From the NCBI RefSeq assembly GCF_024171535.1, contig NZ_JALJZV010000015.1, positions 31,170-95,169 on the forward strand: a stretch of DNA of 64,000 nucleotides. The letters run 5' to 3'. The stretch comes from Flavobacterium sp. HSC-61S13. GTDB taxonomy: Bacteria > Bacteroidota > Bacteroidia > Flavobacteriales > Flavobacteriaceae. The first letter of the stretch is position 1. Every line of letters begins with the position of its first letter. The notes under the pieces are model-generated. The model saw only the letters and a program-made list of their open reading frames with translations, searched no databases and had not been told where the DNA came from. Both the position numbers and the translations under genes were made by a program. Below are positions 24,714 through 32,684 of the stretch, one piece after another.

Positions 24714-25328
24714 ATGCATATAGCTATCGCTGGAAATATCGGAGCAGGAAAAACAACTTTAACTAAATTATTGGCCAAACATTATAAGTGGGAACCTCAT
24801 TTTGAAGATGTGGTGGATAACCCTTATTTGGACGATTTCTATCACAAAATGGATCGTTGGTCTTTTAATCTGCAAATCTACTTTTTAAATAGCCGTTTTA
24901 GACAAGTTCTAAAAATCAGACAGAGTGGTAGCAAAACCATTCAAGATAGAACGATTTATGAGGATGCTCATATTTTTGCACCCAATTTACACGCCATGGG
25001 TTTGATGTCAAATCGCGATTATGAAAACTATACTTCCCTATTCGAAATGATGGAAGAATTGGTTGGAGCGCCAGATCTGTTAATTTACCTTAGGAGTTCT
25101 ATTCCGAATCTAGTTGCTCAAATTCACAAACGAGGACGTGATTACGAAAACTCAATTTCAATTGAATATTTGAATCGTTTAAACGAACGGTATGAAGCGT
25201 GGATTCAAACCTATAATAAAGGAAAATTATTAATCATCGATGTGGATCAAATAAATTTCGTAGATGATCCTGAAGATTTGGGTAGTATCATCAATCGAAT
25301 TGATGCTGAAATAAACGGATTGTTTTAA
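24714..25328 (+). CDS. Deoxynucleoside kinase
   Basis: Phosphorylates deoxynucleosides (dA/dG or dC type) in salvage. The 204 residues show the P-loop IAGNIGAGKTTLTKLLAKHY, the catalytic DRTIYEDAHIFA (the DRS/ERS position), and the arginine lid RGRDYENSISIEYLNRLNERYE (in parts). Length fits the dNK/dGK family. The start codon follows the previous stop with no gap. Completes a deoxynucleotide run: thymidylate made by thyA, folate recycled by folA, salvage by this kinase. Which base it prefers cannot be decided. Confidence 0.93.
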   Translation: MHIAIAGNIGAGKTTLTKLLAKHYKWEPHFEDVVDNPYLDDFYHKMDRWSFNLQIYFLNSRFRQVLKIRQSGSKTIQDRTIYEDAHIFAPNLHAMGLMSNRDYENYTSLFEMMEELVGAPDLLIYLRSSIPNLVAQIHKRGRDYENSISIEYLNRLNERYEAWIQTYNKGKLLIIDVDQINFVDDPEDLGSIINRIDAEINGLF

Positions 25329-25382
25329 TAGGAGTAAGCAGTAAACAACGATCGGTAATCAGTGGTTGTGTTCATTGCTAAA

Positions 25383-25416
25383 AAAGAGGGGCTGTCTTTG
25401 AAGACAGCCCCTCTTT
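25383..25416. terminator. Bidirectional intrinsic terminator between the kinase gene and the Lrp gene
   Basis: Sixteen-bp perfect arms (25383-25398 and 25401-25416, core GGGGCTGTCTT) with flanking A and T runs between convergent genes. Same GGCTGTCT core as the terminator at 21256. Confidence 0.93.
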
Positions 25417-25418
25417 TT

Positions 25419-25883
25419 TTATAGGCAATTAACAATAGAGGTGTTTTTAATGGTGCGGATAACAAACGAACTCCTGATTTGTGATATGATCTCTAATTTT
25501 GAAATTTTGTTTACCACAAAGTTTTGATAGGCATCCATGTCATCTAATAAGAGTTTTAAAAGGAAATCATAACTTCCTGCTATATATGAGGCTTCGAGAA
25601 CCTCCTCTAAATTGGCGACATATTCTTCAAATTCCTCAAATAAAACTCCTTGATGTTTTACCAATGTGACTTGGCAATATACCAACAGCTTCTTTCCCAG
25701 TAGGGTAGGGTCAATAATGGCTGAGTAGTTTTTTATAATGCCGGATGACTCTAGTTTTTTTATACGCTCATGAACAGGTGTTACGGATAGATTGACTTTT
25801 TCCGCCAGTTGTTTGATAGATTGCTTGCTGTCAATCTGTAACTCAAAAAGTAATTTTTTGTCAATAGAATCAAGTATTGTCAT
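25419..25883 (-). CDS. Lrp/AsnC-family transcriptional regulator
   Basis: DNA-binding regulator that usually senses an amino acid. The 154 residues have the N-terminal winged helix-turn-helix (LDSIDKKLLFELQIDSK, then IKQLAEKVNLSVTPVHERIKKLE) and the C-terminal RAM ligand-binding domain (about residues 70-150, with EASYIAGSYDFLLKLLL carrying the family's G-x-yD turn). Start set at the ATG at 25883; the frame continues to a TTG at 25919 that belongs to the promoter element. No enzyme gene is directly linked, so targets are unknown. Terminates at the shared hairpin. Confidence 0.93.
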   Translation of the reverse strand: MTILDSIDKKLLFELQIDSKQSIKQLAEKVNLSVTPVHERIKKLESSGIIKNYSAIIDPTLLGKKLLVYCQVTLVKHQGVLFEEFEEYVANLEEVLEASYIAGSYDFLLKLLLDDMDAYQNFVVNKISKLEIISQIRSSFVIRTIKNTSIVNCL

Positions 25884-25916
25884 AAATTTTTGGTTGTAAA
25901 TTGGTGGTTTTCGTTT

Positions 25917-25924
25917 CAAAAATA
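25917..25924 (-). promoter_or_regulatory. Bacteroidota -7 element upstream of the Lrp gene
   Basis: The minus strand reads TATTTTTG, 33 bases before the ATG at 25883. Its last three bases are the TTG that opens the longest frame. Confidence 0.55.
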
Positions 25925-26362
25925 CAATAAAATACCTTGATAATGAATCCCCTATAATTTTATTAAAGGTAATAGTTTTTTTAAGAAAGTGATTTTTGTC
26001 GCTTTTTCAGTAATTGATTAAATTTTGTAATTAAGTGTTTGTGATTTTATAGAATAATAATCTTTAAAACATATATTCGTTAGAAATTGTTTTAATGTGT
26101 TAAAATTAATTTTTTGAAAGATAGCACTATTTTAATTTCTTTGCTCAACCTGCTTAAGGTTAAGATGAACTAATTTTAGTCTTGTGCCTTACTTTTAAAA
26201 CTGATGCAGTAGGTTGGTTTTTTACAGTGGTTGTTTTTTATCATGAACTACCATAAAGGTGTTTTTATCACTTTTTTAATGTTAAATTATTGTCGTTATT
26301 TTTATTCTTATTTTATTTTTTTTATGTTTAAAAATTAAATAATCATAGATAGTACACTAACA
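25925..26362. other. Long AT-rich divergent gap, no gene seen
   Basis: About 440 bases between the Lrp gene and the membrane-protein gene. Very AT-rich with many T runs. I see no open frame of note, no strong hairpin and no tRNA-like fold. It probably holds the promoter of the downstream gene and possibly Lrp sites. Confidence 0.5.
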
Positions 26363-26962
26363 ATGAGAAACTACAAACTAAAAATATTTTGGTTTCTAAT
26401 CGGTTATTTTCTGATTGGAATTTCTTTTGTTCTAAAATATGCCTGGGGATGGGCGGTGCCTCTTTTACTTCTTGCTGTTTTCTTTCTGATTGTCTTCATT
26501 AGGCTACTAATTCGAAAGGGGAATCTTAATTTATATGGAGTGCTAGGAATTTCTTTTCTGTTACTTCTAGTAGCCTTGATTAGGCCTTTCTCAGATTTGA
26601 AACTAGAAGCTGGACACGGCTTTTATAAAGAGCAGTTTGAAACGGATCAGGATGATCGAATGATGTTAAAAAAAATCCTTTTTAGCAGTGCTCAGGAGCA
26701 GGTGATGATTCGTGATAGTATTCGGTTGTCGCATATAAAAGTCAAGGATAGTTTGGGGCTTATTATAGACCCTCTGGATCAATATTATGCTGCCATGATC
26801 TACCATCATGGAAAAAGCTTAGCCGACGTAGAACGGGCTTTGGAATTGGCAACAGCTGCTTTTGATCAAGGGATTGCCCGCGCCGATTTTTTAAAGCGGG
26901 CGAGTTATGATAGAATTCAAATAAGAAAGGGGAAAAAGCAGAAATTTGGTACCCAATTTTAG
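26363..26962 (+). CDS. Membrane protein with a DUF6624-like C-terminal region
   Basis: The 199-residue product begins with three membrane helices (about residues 8-27, 31-50 and 58-76), followed by a soluble domain. That domain resembles DUF6624: a charged start, a segment DQYYAAMIYHHGKSLADVERAL of helical character, then DRIQIRKGKKQKFGTQF, which matches the family's closing GTQ phrase. Most DUF6624 proteins continue beyond that phrase, whereas this one stops exactly there. Function unknown. It is a single gene, convergent with gldA. Confidence 0.65.
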   Translation: MRNYKLKIFWFLIGYFLIGISFVLKYAWGWAVPLLLLAVFFLIVFIRLLIRKGNLNLYGVLGISFLLLLVALIRPFSDLKLEAGHGFYKEQFETDQDDRMMLKKILFSSAQEQVMIRDSIRLSHIKVKDSLGLIIDPLDQYYAAMIYHHGKSLADVERALELATAAFDQGIARADFLKRASYDRIQIRKGKKQKFGTQF

Positions 26963-27009
26963 TCTATTTGCCCATCCGCGAATAGCTGTATGGGCAAATC
27001 AGCTTGCTA

Positions 27010-27906
27010 TTATTGGGTTATCTCACGAAATAAATGTTCTAAATTTTTATTTTTCACATGCAGGGAGAGTGTTTTCAAGCCCTGTTGTTGCGCAAAATCA
27101 TAAACCAATGATCTTCGGTCTTCTCCGGCTTCAAACGTCAGTTCCCACTGATTGTCGTGTACGTTTTTAGCGCGGACCAATTGCGGGATTCGTAGAATGA
27201 ATTGTTCTTCGATTTTAAAGTCAAATTCAACCGCTATAATTTGCTCACTATTTTGTTCCAACATATTGCCGAGCTTTTCGTCAGCGACAATTTTACCTTT
27301 TTTAATGATGATCACCCTTTCACAAAGTGCTTCGACTTCTTGCATAATATGAGTGGAAAGAAAAACGGTTTTGTCTTTACCGATGTTTTTAATCAGTTCG
27401 CGGATCTCCACCAATTGGTTGGGGTCAAGTCCTGTTGTAGGTTCATCGAGTATTAAGACCTCCGGATCGTGTAATAAAGCTGTAGCCAAACCAACTCTCT
27501 GGCGGTATCCCTTGGAGAGTTGTCCGATCTTTTTATGTGATTCCGGTTCTAGTCCAGTTAGTTGTATGACCTCTTCAATTCTAGAAGTCGCAACCTTATA
27601 CAAGTCTGCATTATAGGCTAAATATTCTCTAACATATAGATCGAGATACAAGGGGTTGTGTTCAGCCAAATAACCGACCGATTTTTGTATCGAACGCGTA
27701 TCCGTGTCCAAATCATATTCGTTGATTTGTGCAGAACCTTCATCCTTGTTTAGATAAGTGGTTAAGATTTTCATTAAGGTAGATTTTCCAGCACCATTGG
27801 GACCTAGAAAACCAACAATCTCACCTCTTGAAATGGAGAATGAAACGGAATCTAAGGCTTTTTGTTCACCGTAAAATTTACTGATATTCTTAACTACTAT
27901 AGACAT
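27010..27906 (-). CDS. gldA: Gliding-motility ABC transporter ATPase GldA
   Basis: ATP-binding subunit of the GldA-GldF-GldG transporter linked to gliding in Flavobacteria. The 298 residues carry Walker A FLGPNGAGKSTLMKIL, a Q-loop region YLAEHNPLYLDLYVREYLAY typical for GldA, signature LSKGYRQRVGLA, Walker B VLILDEPTTGLDP and the H-loop STHIMQEVEALC. The C-terminal 80 residues match the long GldA-type tail. gldF and gldG are not adjacent, as in F. johnsoniae. With porT it points to gliding or type IX secretion in this organism; gldA homologs also occur in non-gliders. Confidence 0.9.
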   Translation of the reverse strand: MSIVVKNISKFYGEQKALDSVSFSISRGEIVGFLGPNGAGKSTLMKILTTYLNKDEGSAQINEYDLDTDTRSIQKSVGYLAEHNPLYLDLYVREYLAYNADLYKVATSRIEEVIQLTGLEPESHKKIGQLSKGYRQRVGLATALLHDPEVLILDEPTTGLDPNQLVEIRELIKNIGKDKTVFLSTHIMQEVEALCERVIIIKKGKIVADEKLGNMLEQNSEQIIAVEFDFKIEEQFILRIPQLVRAKNVHDNQWELTFEAGEDRRSLVYDFAQQQGLKTLSLHVKNKNLEHLFREITQ

Positions 27907-27926
27907 GATTAGCGTGGATTTGGAAA

Positions 27927-27934
27927 CAAATGTA
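27927..27934 (-). promoter_or_regulatory. Bacteroidota -7 element upstream of gldA
   Basis: The minus strand reads TACATTTG, 20 bases before the gldA ATG. Confidence 0.45.
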
Positions 27935-27971
27935 ATTATTTTGAAGGCTTAAAAAAACAGTTGGTCAACAA

Positions 27972-28361
27972 TTAATGAGAAAAACCAAAAGAAATACTCA
28001 GTCCGATGATAATAACTACAATAAGTGTGATCCAAACATATAAATAATCTTTTTCTAAGAGAAAGGATATCAGCGATAAGAGGATTCTCAATACCGGTGT
28101 CAGAAACAGCAGTAATATTCCTAAAAAGATAATCGATTCACCTTGTCCGTCCTTTATGCCTTCGAAAACATCGCGTAGAACGACTAGGATGTTTCGATTG
28201 TTTTCGGTAAAAGTGTCGTAGTGAACCATCTCTTGGTGATTGCCTAACAAAAAGATCAGTCCCCCGATTAAGGCAACACTTAGTGCAATCCAAACGCCAT
28301 ATCTCAATAAGTTTCCGATGATCGATTGAAAATCTTGATCATTAAATTTTTCGTGTGACAT
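27972..28361 (-). CDS. DUF1634 membrane protein
   Basis: Small membrane protein of 129 residues with three helices (about 20-40, 76-98 and 106-126) and the family's LLRYGVWIALSVALIGG opening. DUF1634 proteins are nearly always encoded next to TauE/SafE permeases, as here, with a 4-base gap after that gene. Function unknown, probably an accessory subunit of the permease. Confidence 0.85.
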   Translation of the reverse strand: MSHEKFNDQDFQSIIGNLLRYGVWIALSVALIGGLIFLLGNHQEMVHYDTFTENNRNILVVLRDVFEGIKDGQGESIIFLGILLLFLTPVLRILLSLISFLLEKDYLYVWITLIVVIIIGLSISFGFSH

Positions 28362-28365
28362 AAAA

Positions 28366-29202
28366 TTAAATTTTGCCGTTTAGTCCGTTATAAATCATAT
28401 TGGCAGCTAGAAATAGAATAAGAATAGCAAAGAACAAACGCAGTTTTTTCGTGTTTGCTTTAACCAATACTTTTGCTCCCGTCATCGCTCCAATTAATAC
28501 ACCAACTACCACGGGCATACAAATAGAAGGTTCGATATAGCCCTTCTGTATATAGATCACAGAACTCGCCATTGCCGTAACTCCCATCATAAAATTACTG
28601 GTTGTGGTTGAAACTTTAAATGGAATTTTCATGATATTATCCATCGCGATGACTTTAAAAGCACCGGAACCAATTCCGAGTAATCCCGACATCATTCCGG
28701 CTATACCCATCATGCTAAATCCACCGACAACATTTTTAGTACCATAGGCTACTCTTGTTCCATCTGCTGCGGGATAGGTGCTGGGTAAGCGCAGTTTCTC
28801 GGCTAAGGAACTAGATTGCAATACCAAGTGTTCCTCTTTTTTGCGTAGGGAATTGATCGAGGTGAAGATTAAGGTAAGTCCGAATATAACGGCTAAAAGC
28901 GAGGTAGGAGCAACCGTTGAAAGTAAAGCACCAACAACAGCACCAGCGGTGGTTGCAATTTCTAGAAAGATCCCCAAACGCATATTGGTGATCCCCTCTT
29001 TGACATAGGCGGCGGCAGATCCTGAAGAGGTGGCAATCACAGCAACTAAAGCTGTTCCTATGGCGTAGTGAATATCGACATTTAAAAAAACGGTCAACAG
29101 CGGTATGATGATGATGCCACCTCCCAAACCGGATAGCGAGCCTATAAAACCAGCTAAGAAGGCACCTAAGAAGAGGATTAATGTAAAAGTTAAGAGGGTC
29201 AT
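28366..29202 (-). CDS. Sulfite exporter TauE/SafE family permease
   Basis: Inner-membrane permease of 278 residues with about eight helices and two glycine-rich half-repeats (LSGLGGGIIIIPLL near residue 24 and SGLLGIGSGAFKVIAM near residue 170), the internal duplication typical of the family. Members move small organosulfonates, sulfite or other anions; the substrate here is unknown. Forms a two-gene unit with DUF1634. Confidence 0.9.
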   Translation of the reverse strand: MTLLTFTLILFLGAFLAGFIGSLSGLGGGIIIIPLLTVFLNVDIHYAIGTALVAVIATSSGSAAAYVKEGITNMRLGIFLEIATTAGAVVGALLSTVAPTSLLAVIFGLTLIFTSINSLRKKEEHLVLQSSSLAEKLRLPSTYPAADGTRVAYGTKNVVGGFSMMGIAGMMSGLLGIGSGAFKVIAMDNIMKIPFKVSTTTSNFMMGVTAMASSVIYIQKGYIEPSICMPVVVGVLIGAMTGAKVLVKANTKKLRLFFAILILFLAANMIYNGLNGKI

Positions 29203-29377
29203 TTTGGATAAATTTTTTTAAGAAACAATAAAATTAAAGGATTCTTTAGAAATAAAACGTAAAAATCAAATACTTTTTAAAATGTTGTTTCTATTTTTCG
29301 TAAGAAATAATGCAGTTTACCACGATCTTTTTGCGAGAACTATTTGATGAAATGCTCTTTGTTAAAGAAATACATAC

Positions 29378-29385
29378 TAAATTTG
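29378..29385 (+). promoter_or_regulatory. Bacteroidota -7 element almost touching the DAHP synthase start
   Basis: TAAATTTG at 29378-29385, with TTTG at 29358-29361 upstream (16-base spacing, shorter than the usual 19). The ATG is only 5 bases downstream, so the transcript may be leaderless. Confidence 0.5.
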
Positions 29386-29389
29386 CATT

Positions 29390-30472
29390 ATGGAAAGGGA
29401 TACATACACAAAAACCTGGATGGACGAATTCAAACAACCGGGACAACCTATGATTATTGCAGGACCTTGTAGTGCGGAAACACCAGAACAGGTCATGAGC
29501 ATCGCAAAACAATTGCCAAAACAGGTCAGTGTATTTCGGGCTGGTATATGGAAACCTCGTACAAGACCCGGAGGATTTGAAGGGGTTGGAGCCATTGGAT
29601 TAAAGTGGTTGCAAGAGGTGAAGCGCGAAACAGGACTTAAAATTGCGGTGGAGATTGCTACGGTACAACACGTAGAATTGGCATTGCAACACGATATAGA
29701 TGTGCTTTGGATCGGTGCTCGAACAACGGTGAATCCTTTTGCAGTGCAAGAGATCGCGGATTGTTTAAAGGGAACGGATAAAATTGTATTAATCAAAAAT
29801 CCAGTAAATCCAGATTTGGGATTGTGGTTAGGAGGAGTAGAACGCTTGATCAATGCCGGTATTTCACAAATTGGCGTCGTTCATAGAGGTTTTTCGACTT
29901 ACGAAAAAACCAAATACCGCAATGTACCCGAATGGCAAATCGCTATAGATTTGAAAACGCAATTGCCCAATATTCCAATTTTCTGTGATCCCTCACATAT
30001 CACTGGCGATCGAAACAGGATTTTAGAAGTGTCGCAACAAGCCTTGGATTTGAATTATGATGGCTTGATGATCGAAACACATAATGACCCCGATAAAGCA
30101 TGGAGTGATGCAGCCCAACAAGTGACGCCACAACAATTGGGGCATATATTGGCTGCTTTAAAAGTTAGAAATCAAACCGATGAAACCGAAGAGTTTTTAT
30201 CGCAGATCAACCGACATCGTTTGCAACTCGATGAGATGGATACCAAAATTTTGAATATCTTGGGAAAGAGAATGCAAATTGCCGATCAGATTGGAGCTTT
30301 GAAAAAAACAAAAAATGTGGCCGTTTTTCAACAGCAAAGATGGATTGCCGTTTTGGAAAAAATGTTACAAGAAGGTGAACAAAGAGGGTTGACCAAAGAA
30401 TTTATTACTGCAGTATATGCGGCGATTCATCAAGAGAGCATCCAAAGGCAGGATAAGATTATAAATAAATAA
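29390..30472 (+). CDS. Bifunctional DAHP synthase (type Ib) / chorismate mutase
   Basis: First enzyme of the shikimate pathway fused to chorismate mutase. Residues about 1-260 are the DAHP synthase barrel: MIIAGPCSAETPEQV, FRAGIWKPRTRPGGFEG, VLWIGARTTVNPFAVQEIA, IFCDPSHITGDR. Residues about 270-355 are an AroQ-type mutase helix bundle (LQLDEMDTKILNILGKRMQIADQIG and VYAAIHQESIQRQ). The order synthase-then-mutase is the Bacteroidota form, and the mutase domain probably gives feedback control. aroA lies 2 kb downstream on the same strand. Confidence 0.95.
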   Translation: MERDTYTKTWMDEFKQPGQPMIIAGPCSAETPEQVMSIAKQLPKQVSVFRAGIWKPRTRPGGFEGVGAIGLKWLQEVKRETGLKIAVEIATVQHVELALQHDIDVLWIGARTTVNPFAVQEIADCLKGTDKIVLIKNPVNPDLGLWLGGVERLINAGISQIGVVHRGFSTYEKTKYRNVPEWQIAIDLKTQLPNIPIFCDPSHITGDRNRILEVSQQALDLNYDGLMIETHNDPDKAWSDAAQQVTPQQLGHILAALKVRNQTDETEEFLSQINRHRLQLDEMDTKILNILGKRMQIADQIGALKKTKNVAVFQQQRWIAVLEKMLQEGEQRGLTKEFITAVYAAIHQESIQRQDKIINK

Positions 30473-30643
30473 TAAAACGCGGTTTGCTTATAAAAATCGA
30501 ATTCCGATTTGTAATGTAAACCGATTGTGAAATCATAGAAAAAAGGAAACTGCTGTATATTTACCGTTTAGGAATGTTTTGCTAGAAAGACAAACACGAT
30601 AAAAAGGCTATATTAACAGGTTTTAACCATAAAAAATAACTGC

Positions 30644-31606
30644 ATGAAGGGAATTGTTTATAAATCGACGGGAAGTTGGTATCATGTAAAGACTGAAGAT
30701 GGAACATTCATTGAATGTAGAATAAAAGGGAAGTTTAGAATCAAGGGAATCAAAAGTACCAATCCAATATCGGTAGGTGACTTGGTGGAATTTGATTTGG
30801 AAACTTCTGCGGATGTACATACTGGGTTGATACATACCATCGCTGAACGTAAGAATTATATCGTTAGAAAATCAGTTAACCTATCTAAGCAAATACATAT
30901 TATTGCATCTAATATCGATCAGGTTTTTTTAATGGTTACGATTAATAATCCGGTGACTACAACGAGTTTTATCGATCGATTTTTAGTGACTGCGGAAGCT
31001 TATGGAATTAAAACGGTTATTGTATTTAATAAAATCGATACGTTTGATGACGAAGCTTTAGATGAGCAGTTGTATTTACAGCACACCTATACCCAGATCG
31101 GTTACGAATGTTTAAGAGCATCGGCTTCAGAGAGAAAGGGTTTAGATGCTATTAAGGAAAAAATGATTGGTAAGGTATCTATGTTTTCGGGACATTCTGG
31201 AGTTGGGAAATCAACTTTGATCAATGCTATTGAACCGACATTAAATCTGAAAACCGCTGTGATTTCCGAACAGCATCAACAAGGGCAACACACTACGACT
31301 TTTGCGGAGATGTTTGACTTGTCTTTTGATGCACAAATCATCGATACCCCTGGTATTCGCGGATTTGGTATCGTGGATATGGAGAAACAAGAAGTGGGAA
31401 ATTACTTTCCGGAATTCTTTGCTTTAAAAAACGACTGTAAGTTTAATAATTGCCTGCATCGCGAAGAACCGCATTGCGCGGTTAAAGACGCCTTAGACAA
31501 CGATCAGATTGCATGGTCCAGATACCGCAGTTATACCCAAATACTCGATGGCGATGATGAACATTACCGCTCGGATATTTATGCTGACGGAAAAGGGGAA
31601 GTTTAA
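30644..31606 (+). CDS. rsgA: Ribosome small subunit-dependent GTPase RsgA
   Basis: Late 30S-assembly GTPase. The 320 residues show an N-terminal OB fold (about 1-75), then the circularly permuted GTPase: VFNKIDTFDDE (G4) precedes FSGHSGVGKSTLINA (G1) and IIDTPGIRGFG (G3). The C-terminal zinc knuckle is CKFNNCLHREEPHC, with Cys and His in the expected order. Length is normal. Starts a run continuing with dtd, a small membrane protein and mazG. Confidence 0.97.
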   Translation: MKGIVYKSTGSWYHVKTEDGTFIECRIKGKFRIKGIKSTNPISVGDLVEFDLETSADVHTGLIHTIAERKNYIVRKSVNLSKQIHIIASNIDQVFLMVTINNPVTTTSFIDRFLVTAEAYGIKTVIVFNKIDTFDDEALDEQLYLQHTYTQIGYECLRASASERKGLDAIKEKMIGKVSMFSGHSGVGKSTLINAIEPTLNLKTAVISEQHQQGQHTTTFAEMFDLSFDAQIIDTPGIRGFGIVDMEKQEVGNYFPEFFALKNDCKFNNCLHREEPHCAVKDALDNDQIAWSRYRSYTQILDGDDEHYRSDIYADGKGEV

Positions 31607-31639
31607 TACAGTTTTTGTTTAAAATTTAATATTCACCAA

Positions 31640-32092
31640 TTGAGAGTAGTCATTCAACGAGTTACCGAAGCCAGTGTAACGATAGATCAACAGCGAGTAG
31701 CAGAAATTCAGGCAGGCTTATTAGTCTTAGTGGGCATTGAAGAAATCGACCTTTTAGAAGACGTCAAATGGTTGTCTTCAAAAATTCTCAATTTACGCAT
31801 TTTTAATGATGAGGCTGGCGTTATGAATAAGTCGGTTTTAGATATAGAGGGAGAGCTGTTGGTGGTTAGCCAATTTACTTTACATGCAGCGACTAAAAAA
31901 GGCAATCGCCCGTCCTATATCAAGGCTGCGAGACCTGAGGTTGCTATTCCGCTTTATGAGGCCTTCGTCAAAGAATTACAAGATAATCTGGGACGTACTG
32001 TTCAAACAGGTCGTTTCGGTGCAGATATGAAAGTGAATTTATGTAATGACGGGCCGGTCACAATTTTAATAGACTCCCAAAATAAAGAATAA
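31640..32092 (+). CDS. dtd: D-aminoacyl-tRNA deacylase, TTG start
   Basis: Removes D-amino acids wrongly attached to tRNA. The 150 residues hold the whole family pattern: MRVVIQRVTEASVTI, LVLVGIEEIDLLEDVKWLS, VVSQFTLHAATKKGNRPSYIKAA (in parts) and VNLCNDGPVTILID. The start codon is TTG at 31640. The protein would lose its first strand with any later start, and no in-frame ATG lies upstream. It follows rsgA by 33 bases. Confidence 0.95.
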   Translation: MRVVIQRVTEASVTIDQQRVAEIQAGLLVLVGIEEIDLLEDVKWLSSKILNLRIFNDEAGVMNKSVLDIEGELLVVSQFTLHAATKKGNRPSYIKAARPEVAIPLYEAFVKELQDNLGRTVQTGRFGADMKVNLCNDGPVTILIDSQNKE

Positions 32093-32093
32093 T

Positions 32094-32300
32094 ATGAATT
32101 TCTTAAAAAAATATGGGCTATTTACGTTGATCTATTTGATTTTAACGGCTGTTATGTCAGATGATTTGTCCTGTTTATGGGCATTAAATGGTTACTGTAT
32201 CGCTAATTTTCTAGGTAAATATGCAATCTTTATCCTGTTGATGTGGATATACGATCGGTTCTTTAAGAATAAAATATTTGGTAAAAAAACGATAAAATAA
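32094..32300 (+). CDS. Small membrane protein coupled to dtd
   Basis: Not recognised. The 68-residue product has two hydrophobic stretches (about residues 8-22 and 38-54) joined by a loop with two cysteines (DDLSCLWALNGYC), and a very basic tail (DRFFKNKIFGKKTIK). The ATG lies one base after the dtd stop codon, so it is probably translated by coupling, and mazG starts 9 bases downstream. Reading frame and spacing make a real gene likely. Confidence 0.65.
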   Translation: MNFLKKYGLFTLIYLILTAVMSDDLSCLWALNGYCIANFLGKYAIFILLMWIYDRFFKNKIFGKKTIK

Positions 32301-32309
32301 AATATCAAA

Positions 32310-32636
32310 ATGAATATAGAAAACGCACAGTTAGATGTAGATCGTTGGATCAAAGAACACGGAGTTCGCTATTTTAATGAATTGACCAATATGGCTCAAC
32401 TGACAGAGGAAGTCGGCGAAGTAGCGCGAATTATTGCGAGGAGATACGGCGAGCAATCTGAAAAAGAAAGCGACAAAAATAAGGATTTAGGCGAGGAATT
32501 GGCTGATGTGGTTTTTGTTGTGCTGTGTTTGGCAAACCAAACTGGCGTCAACCTACAGGAGGCTTTTGATAAAAAAATGGATTTTAAAACCAAACGCGAC
32601 CACGACCGCCATCATAACAATGAAAAATTAAAGTAA
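32310..32636 (+). CDS. MazG-like nucleotide pyrophosphohydrolase
   Basis: All-alpha NTP pyrophosphohydrolase, likely removing non-canonical nucleotides. The 108 residues contain the MazG-type metal site: LTEEVGEVARIIARRYGE (ExxE) and DLGEELADVVFVVLCLAN (ExxD), in the proper spacing. Single-domain form, much shorter than E. coli MazG. In the rsgA-dtd run. Confidence 0.9.
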   Translation: MNIENAQLDVDRWIKEHGVRYFNELTNMAQLTEEVGEVARIIARRYGEQSEKESDKNKDLGEELADVVFVVLCLANQTGVNLQEAFDKKMDFKTKRDHDRHHNNEKLK

Positions 32637-32650
32637 ACCTTTTGGAGGTT
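32636..32650 (+). terminator. Possible weak terminator after mazG
   Basis: Five-bp arms AACCT/AGGTT around a five-base loop, then CTTTTTTATTT. Short stem; may only slow transcription before aroA. Confidence 0.35.
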
Positions 32651-32684
32651 CTTTTTTATTTAATACTTTCTTAGTAAACGATTT

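Noticed and set aside
29377..29853. A 158-codon minus-strand frame across the DAHP synthase gene
   Set aside because: Cysteine-rich shadow with no family features; the plus-strand enzyme is unmistakable.
30480..30525. Nested palindromes before rsgA (CGGTTT...AAACCG around AAATCG...CGATTT)
   Set aside because: No T run and poor stem continuity; neither a convincing terminator nor a known RNA fold.
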